11,624 nt of DNA from GCA-2716065 sp036123135 (GTDB lineage Bacteria > Bacteroidota > Bacteroidia > Flavobacteriales_D > Parvicellaceae), in NCBI GenBank assembly GCA_036123135.1, contig JAZADZ010000078.1:1-11624 (forward strand), written 5' to 3'. Under the pieces are notes generated by a model, which had not been told where the DNA came from, made no database searches, and saw nothing but the letters and a program-made list of their open reading frames with translations. Positions 1 through 6,078 of this stretch are shown here, one piece after another. Numbering within the stretch: position 1 is the first letter of the stretch; every line of letters starts with the position of its first letter. Made by a program: the position numbers and the translations under genes.

Positions 1-454
1 AGATGCATCAAGTTTAAATAACTATTACCAGTATTTTACCAGCTTTAATTTAAAAAACTACAATTCTAGTGAAAAGCATTTTTTCTCCTTACCTTCCGAT
101 GAAAACTTCCCAAAATTAAATGCAGAACAAAACATAGTACTTTCACAAATAGGAGTTATTCCAAGAGTTCCTACCCAGCTTATTGAGGCAATCTGTTATT
201 TTTTCATTTTCCTACTTCTTTTTTGGGGATATTGGAGAAAAAAATGGTTTCATTACAAAGGATTAATTTTTGGATTATTTTTAGCGCTTAATTTTGGGGC
301 TCGTTTTTTTATTGAATTTTATAAAGAAAATCAAACGCTAACTGCAGAATCTTTACTAAATATGGGTCAGCTACTTAGTATTCCAGCAGTTATTGCAGGT
401 ATCTTCTTCATAGTCCGTTCACTTTCAAATAAGAGCCAACTGAGCAATGGTTAA
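1..454 (+). CDS. lgt: Prolipoprotein diacylglyceryl transferase (Lgt), C-terminal part, 5' end outside window
   Basis: Lgt transfers diacylglycerol from phosphatidylglycerol to the lipobox cysteine of prolipoproteins in the inner membrane. Only about the last 150 codons are present (first full codon at base 2, stop TAA at 452-454). The segment IGVIPRVPTQLIEA corresponds to the family motif RHPSQLYE. It is followed by two hydrophobic helices and by GARFFIEFYKENQ and LNMGQLLSIP, which match the end of E. coli Lgt (…RIIVEFFRQPD… and MGQILSIP). The equivalents of E. coli Arg239 and Glu243 appear to be kept. The His of the RHPxQLYE motif is Val and the Tyr is Ile here, which is a departure from the usual motif. 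The last eight bases overlap the start of the ABC ATPase gene, so the two are probably co-transcribed. Family assignment is secure; activity cannot be judged because the catalytic N-terminal half is missing from view. Confidence 0.9.
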   Translation, partial: DASSLNNYYQYFTSFNLKNYNSSEKHFFSLPSDENFPKLNAEQNIVLSQIGVIPRVPTQLIEAICYFFIFLLLFWGYWRKKWFHYKGLIFGLFLALNFGARFFIEFYKENQTLTAESLLNMGQLLSIPAVIAGIFFIVRSLSNKSQLSNG

Positions 455-1073
455 TACAAAAAATATAGCTCACCATTTTTCAAAAGAAAATGTGATTTCT
501 TTCAGAGACATCTCTTTAGCTAAGGGAGACCAAGTGCTTATCATCGGAGAAAGTGGATGTGGTAAAACCACTCTTCTACATATATTATCAGGACTGCTTC
601 GACCTTCCTCAGGAAATGTATTTATTGACAATATTGATATTTACAATAGCTCTAACTTTAATTTAGATGCTTTTAGAGGGAAAAATATTGGTATTGTTTT
701 TCAAGTTCATCATTTTATAAAATCACTTTCTGTTCTTGACAATCTTCTATTGAACCAAAAATTAGCTGGTTTAAAAAAAGATTACACAAGAATAAATCAA
801 GTTCTAGAAAAAGTTGGTTTAGTACACAAGCTCAATTCAAAGGTTTTTCAATTAAGTGAAGGAGAAAAACAACGAATCTCAATTGCAAGGGCCTTGCTCA
901 ACTATCCTAAGCTTATTTTAGCAGATGAACCCACGTCTTCTCTTGACGATTCTTCATGCAAAAATGTAATCAATTTGTTAAAAGCTGCTGCAGACGATGA
1001 AAATGCGACTTTGGTAATTGTTACTCATGACCAAAGACTGAAAGAAATTTTTTCAACTATTATTGAAATGTGA
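447..1073 (+). CDS. ABC transporter ATP-binding protein, LolD/MacB type
   Basis: This is a 208-residue nucleotide-binding subunit that powers the FtsX/MacB-fold permease encoded directly after it. All ATPase motifs are intact: Walker A GESGCGKTT at 34-42, Q-loop Gln86, signature LSEGEKQR at 136-143, Walker B LILADE at 156-161, D-loop SSLD and switch His194 in VTHD. The length and the LADEPTSSLD sequence fit the LolD/MacB/FtsE group, whose members drive movement of periplasmic parts of their partners rather than moving solutes through a classical channel. The ATG overlaps the lgt stop by eight bases, and its TGA overlaps the permease ATG in the arrangement TGATG, so translation is probably coupled. 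The substrate cannot be read from this subunit. The partner's His-rich loop suggests a metal link, and the lgt neighbour leaves a lipoprotein-related role open. Confidence 0.9.
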   Translation: MVNTKNIAHHFSKENVISFRDISLAKGDQVLIIGESGCGKTTLLHILSGLLRPSSGNVFIDNIDIYNSSNFNLDAFRGKNIGIVFQVHHFIKSLSVLDNLLLNQKLAGLKKDYTRINQVLEKVGLVHKLNSKVFQLSEGEKQRISIARALLNYPKLILADEPTSSLDDSSCKNVINLLKAAADDENATLVIVTHDQRLKEIFSTIIEM

Positions 1074-2425
1074 TGCTACTTAAATTAAGTTGGAAAAATA
1101 TTATCTCTAGACCTCTCTCAAGCGGGTTATCCGTTTTACTAATCAGCTCTGGAATTATAATTATTTTGATAACGTCACTTACTTTCTTTCAGATTAATGA
1201 AAAATTTGAAAAAAATGCCGCTGACATAAACTTAGTTGTTGGTGCTAAAGGAAGTAGATTACAGCTTGTATTATGCAACATTTATCATGTTGATCAGCCC
1301 ACTGGAAATATAAATTATGCAAGTACTTCAATAATAAGAAATCATCCATTTGTTAGACAAGCGATTCCACTTTCACTTGGAGATAATTACAAATCCTACA
1401 GAATTGTTGGAACTACTCACCAATACATAGATTCAATTTATAAGGGTAGTCTTTCAGTTGGTAGAAAATGGAGTCAGCCCCTTGAAGTTGTAATTGGTAG
1501 TTCGGTTGCGGACAAACTGGGATTGAACGTAAAAGATGAGTTTATTGGTGCCCATGGTATAGGTGAATCTATACACTCTCACGATGAATTTAACTATAAA
1601 GTTGTTGGAATTTTAAAAAGAAACAATTCTGTTTTAGATAATCTCATTCTAACATCACTGGAAAGTGTTTGGATTGTTCATGGGTTAGAGGAAAAAGAGA
1701 AGGGTTCTTTTGAATTAAAATCTAAGGATGAAGTTGAGCATGAGAAAAACAATGACCACGATTCTCATCACCACCACGATCATCATCACAGTCATGATTC
1801 TCATGGTCATCATGATCACCACAGCCATGATTCTCATGATCCATTAAAAATTTTAAGTGAATTAGATGAAAGTCTATTGGAAATTACCTCATTGTTAATT
1901 CAGTACGGTTCTTCAAGAGGAAAATTTACCGTTCCAGCAATGGCAAACAATTCCAATGGAATGATGGGTGCAGAACCTTCAATAGAAATTCAACAACTTA
2001 TTCAACTAATTGAACCAGCAATAACACTTTTGAAGAACATGTCTCTATTGGTAGTTGTTATAGCCACATTTAGTATGTTTGTAGCTATGTTCAACTCATT
2101 AAAGGACAGGAAATATGAAATTGCATTAATGAGAGTTGCCGGAGCTAGCAAAGCACAAATAGTTATATCAATTTTATTTGAGGGTCTTATCGTTTCCACA
2201 ATTGGATGTATTTTTGGGTTACTTTTCAGTCATTTTGGGATGGAAATTTTCTCAAAATATTTGAGTGAAAGCTATCATTATGATTTTACAGGATTCTTGT
2301 GGCTTGAAATGGAATGGTGGCTGTTACTAGGGTCAGTAACTATTGGTATGGTTTCTGCTCTTTATCCAGCATACATTGCATTTAGAATTGACATATCCAA
2401 GACCCTATCAACTAATGAATTATGA
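1073..2425 (+). CDS. FtsX/MacB-fold ABC permease with His-rich periplasmic tract
   Basis: This inner-membrane subunit partners the preceding ATPase. From the ATG at 1073 it has 450 residues; a GTG at 1070 would add one codon, but the TGATG overlap favours the ATG. One transmembrane helix lies at about 19-39, then a large periplasmic domain, then three C-terminal helices at about 322-342, 364-387 and 415-435: the MacB/LolC/FtsX layout. The stretch LKDRKYEIALMRVAGAS after the second helix is the typical FtsX coupling region. The periplasmic domain contains a tract at about 229-255 with 16 His in 27 residues, interspersed with Asp and Ser, of the kind that binds Zn, Ni or Cu. This tract is not a normal part of LolC or MacB. 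Its gene overlaps the next one by ATGA. Related FtsX permeases occur beside DUF3299 proteins in zinc-regulated (Zrg-like) operons, so a metal-related function is inferred but not shown. Confidence 0.85.
   Translation: MLLKLSWKNIISRPLSSGLSVLLISSGIIIILITSLTFFQINEKFEKNAADINLVVGAKGSRLQLVLCNIYHVDQPTGNINYASTSIIRNHPFVRQAIPLSLGDNYKSYRIVGTTHQYIDSIYKGSLSVGRKWSQPLEVVIGSSVADKLGLNVKDEFIGAHGIGESIHSHDEFNYKVVGILKRNNSVLDNLILTSLESVWIVHGLEEKEKGSFELKSKDEVEHEKNNDHDSHHHHDHHHSHDSHGHHDHHSHDSHDPLKILSELDESLLEITSLLIQYGSSRGKFTVPAMANNSNGMMGAEPSIEIQQLIQLIEPAITLLKNMSLLVVVIATFSMFVAMFNSLKDRKYEIALMRVAGASKAQIVISILFEGLIVSTIGCIFGLLFSHFGMEIFSKYLSESYHYDFTGFLWLEMEWWLLLGSVTIGMVSALYPAYIAFRIDISKTLSTNEL
1757..1840 (+). repeat. His/Asp/Ser-rich tract with 11-codon tandem repeat inside the permease gene
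   Basis: The codons here are almost all CAT/CAC, GAT and TCT/AGT. A 33-bp period is visible: the 16 bases at 1790-1805 recur at 1823-1838 with one mismatch (T/C at the third base). In protein terms HHSHDSH recurs, spaced by 11 residues. The tract sits in the periplasmic domain and probably arose by short tandem duplication. It is a likely metal-binding segment. Confidence 0.85.
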
Positions 2426-2853
2426 AAAATTATATATTCATTTTATTCACTTTAATTAGCTTTTCTTGCTTTTCTCAAACCATTGTTACTTGGGAGGTAC
2501 TAAAAGACGTTGAATTTGAAGATGTTTGGTCTGAAGAGTTTCAGGCCTATTACATGGTACCTAAGTTTGGAAAAAAAATAGGTGCTTTGGATGGAAAAAA
2601 TATACAAATAAGAGGTTTCGTAATTCCTGTTGATATTGTCCAAGATTACTACGTGCTTTCAGCAAATCCCTACAGCTCATGTTTTTTTTGTGGGCAGGCA
2701 GGTCCAGAATCTGTAATGGAAATTCAATTGTTAAAACAATATGATGGATTAAGAATGGATCAGGTGATTACTTTTAAGGGAAAACTTAGGTTAAATGCGG
2801 ACGACATCTATCAATTGAACTATATATTGGAAGATGCTGAAGTAGTTGAATAA
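2422..2853 (+). CDS. Exported DUF3299-like small protein with CxxC
   Basis: This is a 143-residue protein with an N-terminal signal peptide (hydrophobic core about 4-16, probable cleavage near FSQ at 17-19), so it should be periplasmic. A Cys at 16 lies in the signal region but the surrounding residues make a poor lipobox. The core LDGKNIQIRGFVIPVD (57-71), then LSANPYSSCFFC, then VITFKGKLRLNADDIYQLNY (115-134) follow the pattern of DUF3299 proteins (G-fviPl, then a Cys-containing loop, then a v-v-G-l strand and Lty end), a small beta-rich, OB-like fold. Cys87 and Cys90 form CxxC where the usual family has a single Cys followed by a Pro-rich stretch. The ATGA overlap with the permease gene marks it as a partner of the ABC system. 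The biochemical role of DUF3299 is not known to me; metal binding or a chaperone-like role is inferred. Confidence 0.65.
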   Translation: MKNYIFILFTLISFSCFSQTIVTWEVLKDVEFEDVWSEEFQAYYMVPKFGKKIGALDGKNIQIRGFVIPVDIVQDYYVLSANPYSSCFFCGQAGPESVMEIQLLKQYDGLRMDQVITFKGKLRLNADDIYQLNYILEDAEVVE

Positions 2854-4071
2854 TTAAATCAATTTGTTTATTTCCTCCATCACTATTTTGGTGGCTCCCT
2901 TATTTCGGTGTACAAATTCAACCGCTTGATTTTTGTACAAATCCATCACTTTTTCGTCGCTAGTTTTTTGGATTAAATCGAGAAAATCTTTATGGTTTTG
3001 TATTGAAAAAGCCCCATTTGTTGAAATAAGCTCCATAGCTTCTGGGTAATCTTTGAAATTATTTCCAAATACTACAACATTTTTTGTAGCTGCTGCTTCA
3101 AGAATGTTGTGTAATTTTCCTGTAAAACCTCCTCCTATAAATGCTATATCTGAAAGTCTATAAATTTCAGCTAGTAAGCCAATCTTATCAATAATTAAAA
3201 TGGGATTGTTGTGATTTAATTTTTCTAATTTGGAAAGACGAACAGTTTTGTTGTAAAATTTTGATTCAATTGAAGATAGTCTCGCCTTTGAAATGTCATG
3301 CGGAGCTAAGATTAAAGCGTAATCTTTAATACTGTTTCCAAGTTTAAATAAAATGTTTTCCTCATGTTCCCAACAAGATCCAAGAACAATACATTTTTTC
3401 CCATCTATAAATTCAATAATTTTTGATAAATCATGTTCTTTTTTGTTGCCAACTTCGTCAAATCGAACATCACCGCTAACAATAGCATTTGAAAAGTTTT
3501 TCGATTTTAGAAACTTTAGAATCTCAGTATTTAAAACTAAAATTTTTGAAAATTTTTGGAGGATTTTCTTTTGCCATTTAAATGCATTTTTAAAATAGAT
3601 TTGCTCTGGCTTGAGATTTGCAGAAAAAACCAAAGTTGGAATTTTTTTTCTTTGAAGTTCAGCAAGAAAGTTAAACCAAAAGTCATATTTTGAAAATAAT
3701 GCTATTTGTGGATTTACTAATTGAACAAATTTCTTGGCATTTGAATTAGTGTCTAATGGAATGTAATGTTTTACAATTCTTTGATTTTGAATCTTAGTGT
3801 TTAAGTATCCAGATGGACTAAAAAAAGTTAGAAGTATTTTGTTGTCTTTATAGCTGTCTAGAAGTTGTTCAATTAATGGTTTAGACATAATGTATTCACC
3901 TAAAGAAGAAACGTGTAGCCAAATGATTTTTTCATTTGAAAAAGTAGCCATTTTCTTCTCCCAGTTTTGCCTACCCAGCAACCATTCCTTTGCCTTTTTG
4001 TTTTGTAAAGCAGTACCGAGATATATCCCAAATCCGAAGGTGCGAATAGCTGTATTATATAGAAACCTCAT
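2854..4071 (-). CDS. waaA: 3-deoxy-D-manno-octulosonic acid (Kdo) transferase WaaA/KdtA
   Basis: WaaA adds Kdo from CMP-Kdo to the lipid A precursor at the cytoplasmic face of the inner membrane. The 405 residues match the family in length and layout: an N-terminal membrane-associated helix MRFLYNTAIRTFGFGIYLG, then WLHVSSLGEY (51-60) with the expected catalytic Glu59, LTFFSPSGYLN (81-91), GDVRFDEV (200-207), LAPHDI (255-260), and the C-terminal GT-B nucleotide-sugar motif GGGFTGKLHNILEAA (313-327). The ATG at 4071 follows the stop of the upstream gene with no spacer (TAA then ATG), so it is very probably translated from the same mRNA as the beta-barrel gene. At its 3' end the stop abuts the stop of the DUF3299-like gene. 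Whether it adds one Kdo or more cannot be read from the sequence. Family assignment is firm. Confidence 0.95.
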   Translation of the reverse strand: MRFLYNTAIRTFGFGIYLGTALQNKKAKEWLLGRQNWEKKMATFSNEKIIWLHVSSLGEYIMSKPLIEQLLDSYKDNKILLTFFSPSGYLNTKIQNQRIVKHYIPLDTNSNAKKFVQLVNPQIALFSKYDFWFNFLAELQRKKIPTLVFSANLKPEQIYFKNAFKWQKKILQKFSKILVLNTEILKFLKSKNFSNAIVSGDVRFDEVGNKKEHDLSKIIEFIDGKKCIVLGSCWEHEENILFKLGNSIKDYALILAPHDISKARLSSIESKFYNKTVRLSKLEKLNHNNPILIIDKIGLLAEIYRLSDIAFIGGGFTGKLHNILEAAATKNVVVFGNNFKDYPEAMELISTNGAFSIQNHKDFLDLIQKTSDEKVMDLYKNQAVEFVHRNKGATKIVMEEINKLI

Positions 4072-4818
4072 TTAGTTCAAATAAAATTCATTGGGAACCT
4101 GTCTGAATACAGGGACAATCCAACCAAATTTTATACCCCAAAGTAAGTCAACTCTGTTTTCGATTGCAGGACCCATTAAGTCGATTTGGTAATCTCTTCT
4201 GCCTTTGGTAAATCCTTGCAGAAAGTCAACACCTACATAAAAGTTTTTCAATCTATTATTACTCATGTGCTGGTAGCCCACAAATTGAGACAATTGAATT
4301 CCAGAACACAATCTATCGTAATAAATAAGATTACTTTGGTTAAGCTGAGGTATTCTATTGTACTGATTGTCAACTCTTATTTTGTGTCTAATCCAACCTG
4401 CACCAAGCCTAATTAATATGCCTGAATTTCGGTTAGGGCCTAATACATCAAAAAGTTTACTTGTTTTGAGTGAAAAAATTTGTCCTCTTTGCTGAACTAA
4501 GATTATACCTTCTTCTCCCAATTGATTGATAATCCAATTTTGATTGTTTTGAAGATGATCAACAATCGATGTGTCTTTGACATTTGTTCCAAAAATAAAG
4601 TCTGTCGATAGCTCAATAATCCAGTTGGATTTAAATTTATATCCTCCTGAAAATCCAATGTTGTTGTTACTGCCAAATCTTTTTTTTAGTTCACCACTTG
4701 GGAATTGGTGTGCGTAGCTAAATGAAAATAAAGGAACAGATATGCATGAATCTCTTATGTTTTGAGCTTTAAAATGAAAAGAGACTATCAGTAAGAATGG
4801 ACACAAATATTTGATCAT
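4072..4818 (-). CDS. Predicted outer-membrane beta-barrel protein, function unknown, linked to waaA
   Basis: From the ATG at 4818 this is a 248-residue exported protein. The N-terminus MIKYLCPFLLIVSFHFKAQ is a clear signal peptide with cleavage likely after AQ. The mature part has no hydrophobic helices. It shows many short alternating segments with Gly and aromatic ends (NNIGFSGGYKF, WIIELSTDFIFG, GILIRLGAGWI, YVGVDFLQGF, LLWGIKFGWIVPVF), the pattern of a small outer-membrane barrel of about eight to ten strands. A TTG at 4836 would extend it by six residues, but that would put the start almost on the proposed promoter and lengthen the signal peptide's polar end, so the ATG is preferred. I do not recognise a characterised family; similar proteins beside waaA are, as far as I recall, common in Bacteroidota. 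Zero-spacing linkage to waaA suggests a role in LPS or outer-membrane maintenance, which is inference. Confidence 0.7.
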   Translation of the reverse strand: MIKYLCPFLLIVSFHFKAQNIRDSCISVPLFSFSYAHQFPSGELKKRFGSNNNIGFSGGYKFKSNWIIELSTDFIFGTNVKDTSIVDHLQNNQNWIINQLGEEGIILVQQRGQIFSLKTSKLFDVLGPNRNSGILIRLGAGWIRHKIRVDNQYNRIPQLNQSNLIYYDRLCSGIQLSQFVGYQHMSNNRLKNFYVGVDFLQGFTKGRRDYQIDLMGPAIENRVDLLWGIKFGWIVPVFRQVPNEFYLN

Positions 4819-4841
4819 TCTCAAAGATAAACACAATAAAA

Positions 4842-4870
4842 CGAATTATACTTCATTTAAGTATCACAAA
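4842..4870 (-). promoter_or_regulatory. Candidate promoter for the beta-barrel/waaA operon
   Basis: On the minus strand TTTG (complement of 4867-4870) is followed after 16 bases by TATAATTCG (4850-4842), an approximate match to the Bacteroidota -33 TTTG / -7 TAnnTTTG promoter. Transcription would begin near 4835, leaving a short leader before the ATG at 4818. Read by eye; the spacing is slightly short. Confidence 0.3.
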
Positions 4871-4881
4871 TTCACTTAAAT
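4855..4881. repeat. Inverted repeat ATTTAAGT-N11-ACTTAAAT in the divergent promoter region
   Basis: The arms at 4855-4862 and 4874-4881 are perfect reverse complements with an 11-bp spacer, giving half-sites 19 bp apart centre to centre, close to two helical turns. It overlaps the proposed -33 element of the minus-strand promoter. It could bind a dimeric regulator. In such A/T-rich DNA an 8-bp repeat can also occur by chance. Confidence 0.4.
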
Positions 4882-4908
4882 AATGTTCACCCTCTTACAA
4901 GATATACT

Positions 4909-4916
4909 TATATTCG
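4909..4916 (+). promoter_or_regulatory. Candidate -7 promoter box for the polysaccharide operon
   Basis: TATATTCG matches the Bacteroidota -7 consensus TAnnTTTG at all but one fixed position. A weak -33 candidate (GTTC, around 4885-4888) lies at about the right distance. The start of transcription would fall near 4922, about 17 bases before the ATG at 4939. Only visual matching supports this. Confidence 0.35.
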
Positions 4917-4922
4917 CACACT

Positions 4923-4936
4923 AAAAGAATTCTTTT
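4923..4936. repeat. 14-bp perfect palindrome AAAAGAATTCTTTT just before the first polysaccharide gene
   Basis: The palindrome is centred between 4929 and 4930 and ends two bases before the ATG at 4939. It lies right after the candidate -7 box, so it would cover the transcription start and the leader. That is where a repressor site or an mRNA hairpin limiting ribosome access would act. One or so palindromes of this size is expected by chance in a window this A/T-rich. Confidence 0.4.
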
Positions 4937-4938
4937 GA

Positions 4939-6078
4939 ATGGAAAAAATGAAGAAAATTCACATGGTTGATTTATCTCAGCAATATCAAAACATCAAACC
5001 CGCTGTTGATAAGGCCATTATGGATGTTGTTTCCTCTGCTAAATTTATAAATGGTCCTGATGTTGCACTTTTTCAACAAGAGTTGGCAAATTACCTAGGA
5101 GTCAAACACGTTATTACTTGTGGTAATGGAACAGACGCTCTTCAGATTTCTATGATGGGGCTGGGTCTTAAACCCGGAGATGAGGTAATTACCCCATCTT
5201 ACACTTACATCGCTACAACTGAAGTCATTGGTTTGCTTGGTTTAAAACCAGTTTTTGTAGATTGTGATCCAAAAACATTTAATATTTCCCCTGAAGCCAT
5301 AAAAAGAGCCATAACTTCAAAAACTAAGGCAATTGTACCTGTTCATCTTTATGGGCAATCTTGTGAAATGCAGGAAATAATGCATATTGCAAATGAGCAT
5401 GACTTATTTGTAATCGAAGACAATGCTCAAGCTATTGGGTGCGATTATAACATGAGTGGAAGAAAAATGAAAACTGGTACAATTGGTAACTTAGGTTGTA
5501 CAAGTTTCTTTCCATCAAAGAATTTGGGATGTTTTGGTGATGGTGGTGCAATATGTACCAATGATGATAACCTTGCTACTCAGCTTCGAATGATTGCAAA
5601 TCATGGACAAAGTAAGAGATATTATCACGATAGAGTGGGATGTAATTCAAGATTAGATTCTATTCAAGCTGCTGTACTTAGAGTGAAGTTGAAAGAACTA
5701 GATAATTACATTTTAAGAAGAAATGAAGCCGCCGATTTTTATGATGCAGCTTTTAAAAATGTGAGTGAATTAACGATTCCTTACAGATCAAACAATTCCA
5801 ATCATGTTTTTCATCAGTATACCTTAAAATTATCTGATGAAATTGACAGAGATAATTTAGTTGCATATTTGGCTCAGAAAGACATTCCGGCTATGATTTA
5901 TTATCCAATTCCAGCTCACAAGCAGAAAATGTTTTCTAGCATTGAAAATATATGTTCCGATCTTAAGAATACAGAATGGTTGAATACTAGAGTTTTTTCT
6001 CTTCCAATGCACACTGAGCTAAGTCATTTTCAGCAAAAATTTATTGTAGAATCGGTAATTGAATTTATTAAAAAATGA
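4939..6078 (+). CDS. wbpE: DegT/DnrJ/EryC1/StrS aminotransferase, WbpE/WlbC type
   Basis: This PLP-dependent sugar aminotransferase (379 residues) probably converts UDP-2-acetamido-3-oxo-glucuronate to the 3-amino sugar using glutamate. Visible features: N-terminal IHMVDLSQQYQNIK and the early FINGPDVALFQQELANYLG; CGNGTDALQI (61-70) for phosphate binding; IEDNAQAIG (159-167) with Asp161 for the pyridine nitrogen; and Lys194 in FFPSKNLGCFGDGGA as the PLP Schiff-base lysine. Length and motifs fit the WbpE family. The substrate is inferred from the wbpD- and wbpB-type genes three to four genes downstream; StrS aminotransferases acting on other keto-sugars look similar. ATGs at 4948 and 4963 are alternative starts. 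It is the first gene of the plus-strand locus, behind a candidate promoter, and overlaps ugd by ATGA. Confidence 0.85.
   Translation: MEKMKKIHMVDLSQQYQNIKPAVDKAIMDVVSSAKFINGPDVALFQQELANYLGVKHVITCGNGTDALQISMMGLGLKPGDEVITPSYTYIATTEVIGLLGLKPVFVDCDPKTFNISPEAIKRAITSKTKAIVPVHLYGQSCEMQEIMHIANEHDLFVIEDNAQAIGCDYNMSGRKMKTGTIGNLGCTSFFPSKNLGCFGDGGAICTNDDNLATQLRMIANHGQSKRYYHDRVGCNSRLDSIQAAVLRVKLKELDNYILRRNEAADFYDAAFKNVSELTIPYRSNNSNHVFHQYTLKLSDEIDRDNLVAYLAQKDIPAMIYYPIPAHKQKMFSSIENICSDLKNTEWLNTRVFSLPMHTELSHFQQKFIVESVIEFIKK

Noticed and set aside
2002..2199. Minus-strand frame opposite the permease transmembrane region
   Set aside because: Antisense of hydrophobic-helix codons often stays open; no start context or family match supports a gene.
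2840..2880. Possible bidirectional terminator at the convergent junction
   Set aside because: Only short imperfect A/T symmetry (TTGA…TCAA) is present with no GC stem and no clear T run, so I do not call a terminator.
4819..4836. TTG start extending the beta-barrel protein by six residues
   Set aside because: The ATG at 4818 gives a standard signal peptide and leaves room for a promoter and leader; TTG starts are uncommon and this one would sit about five bases from the candidate -7 box.
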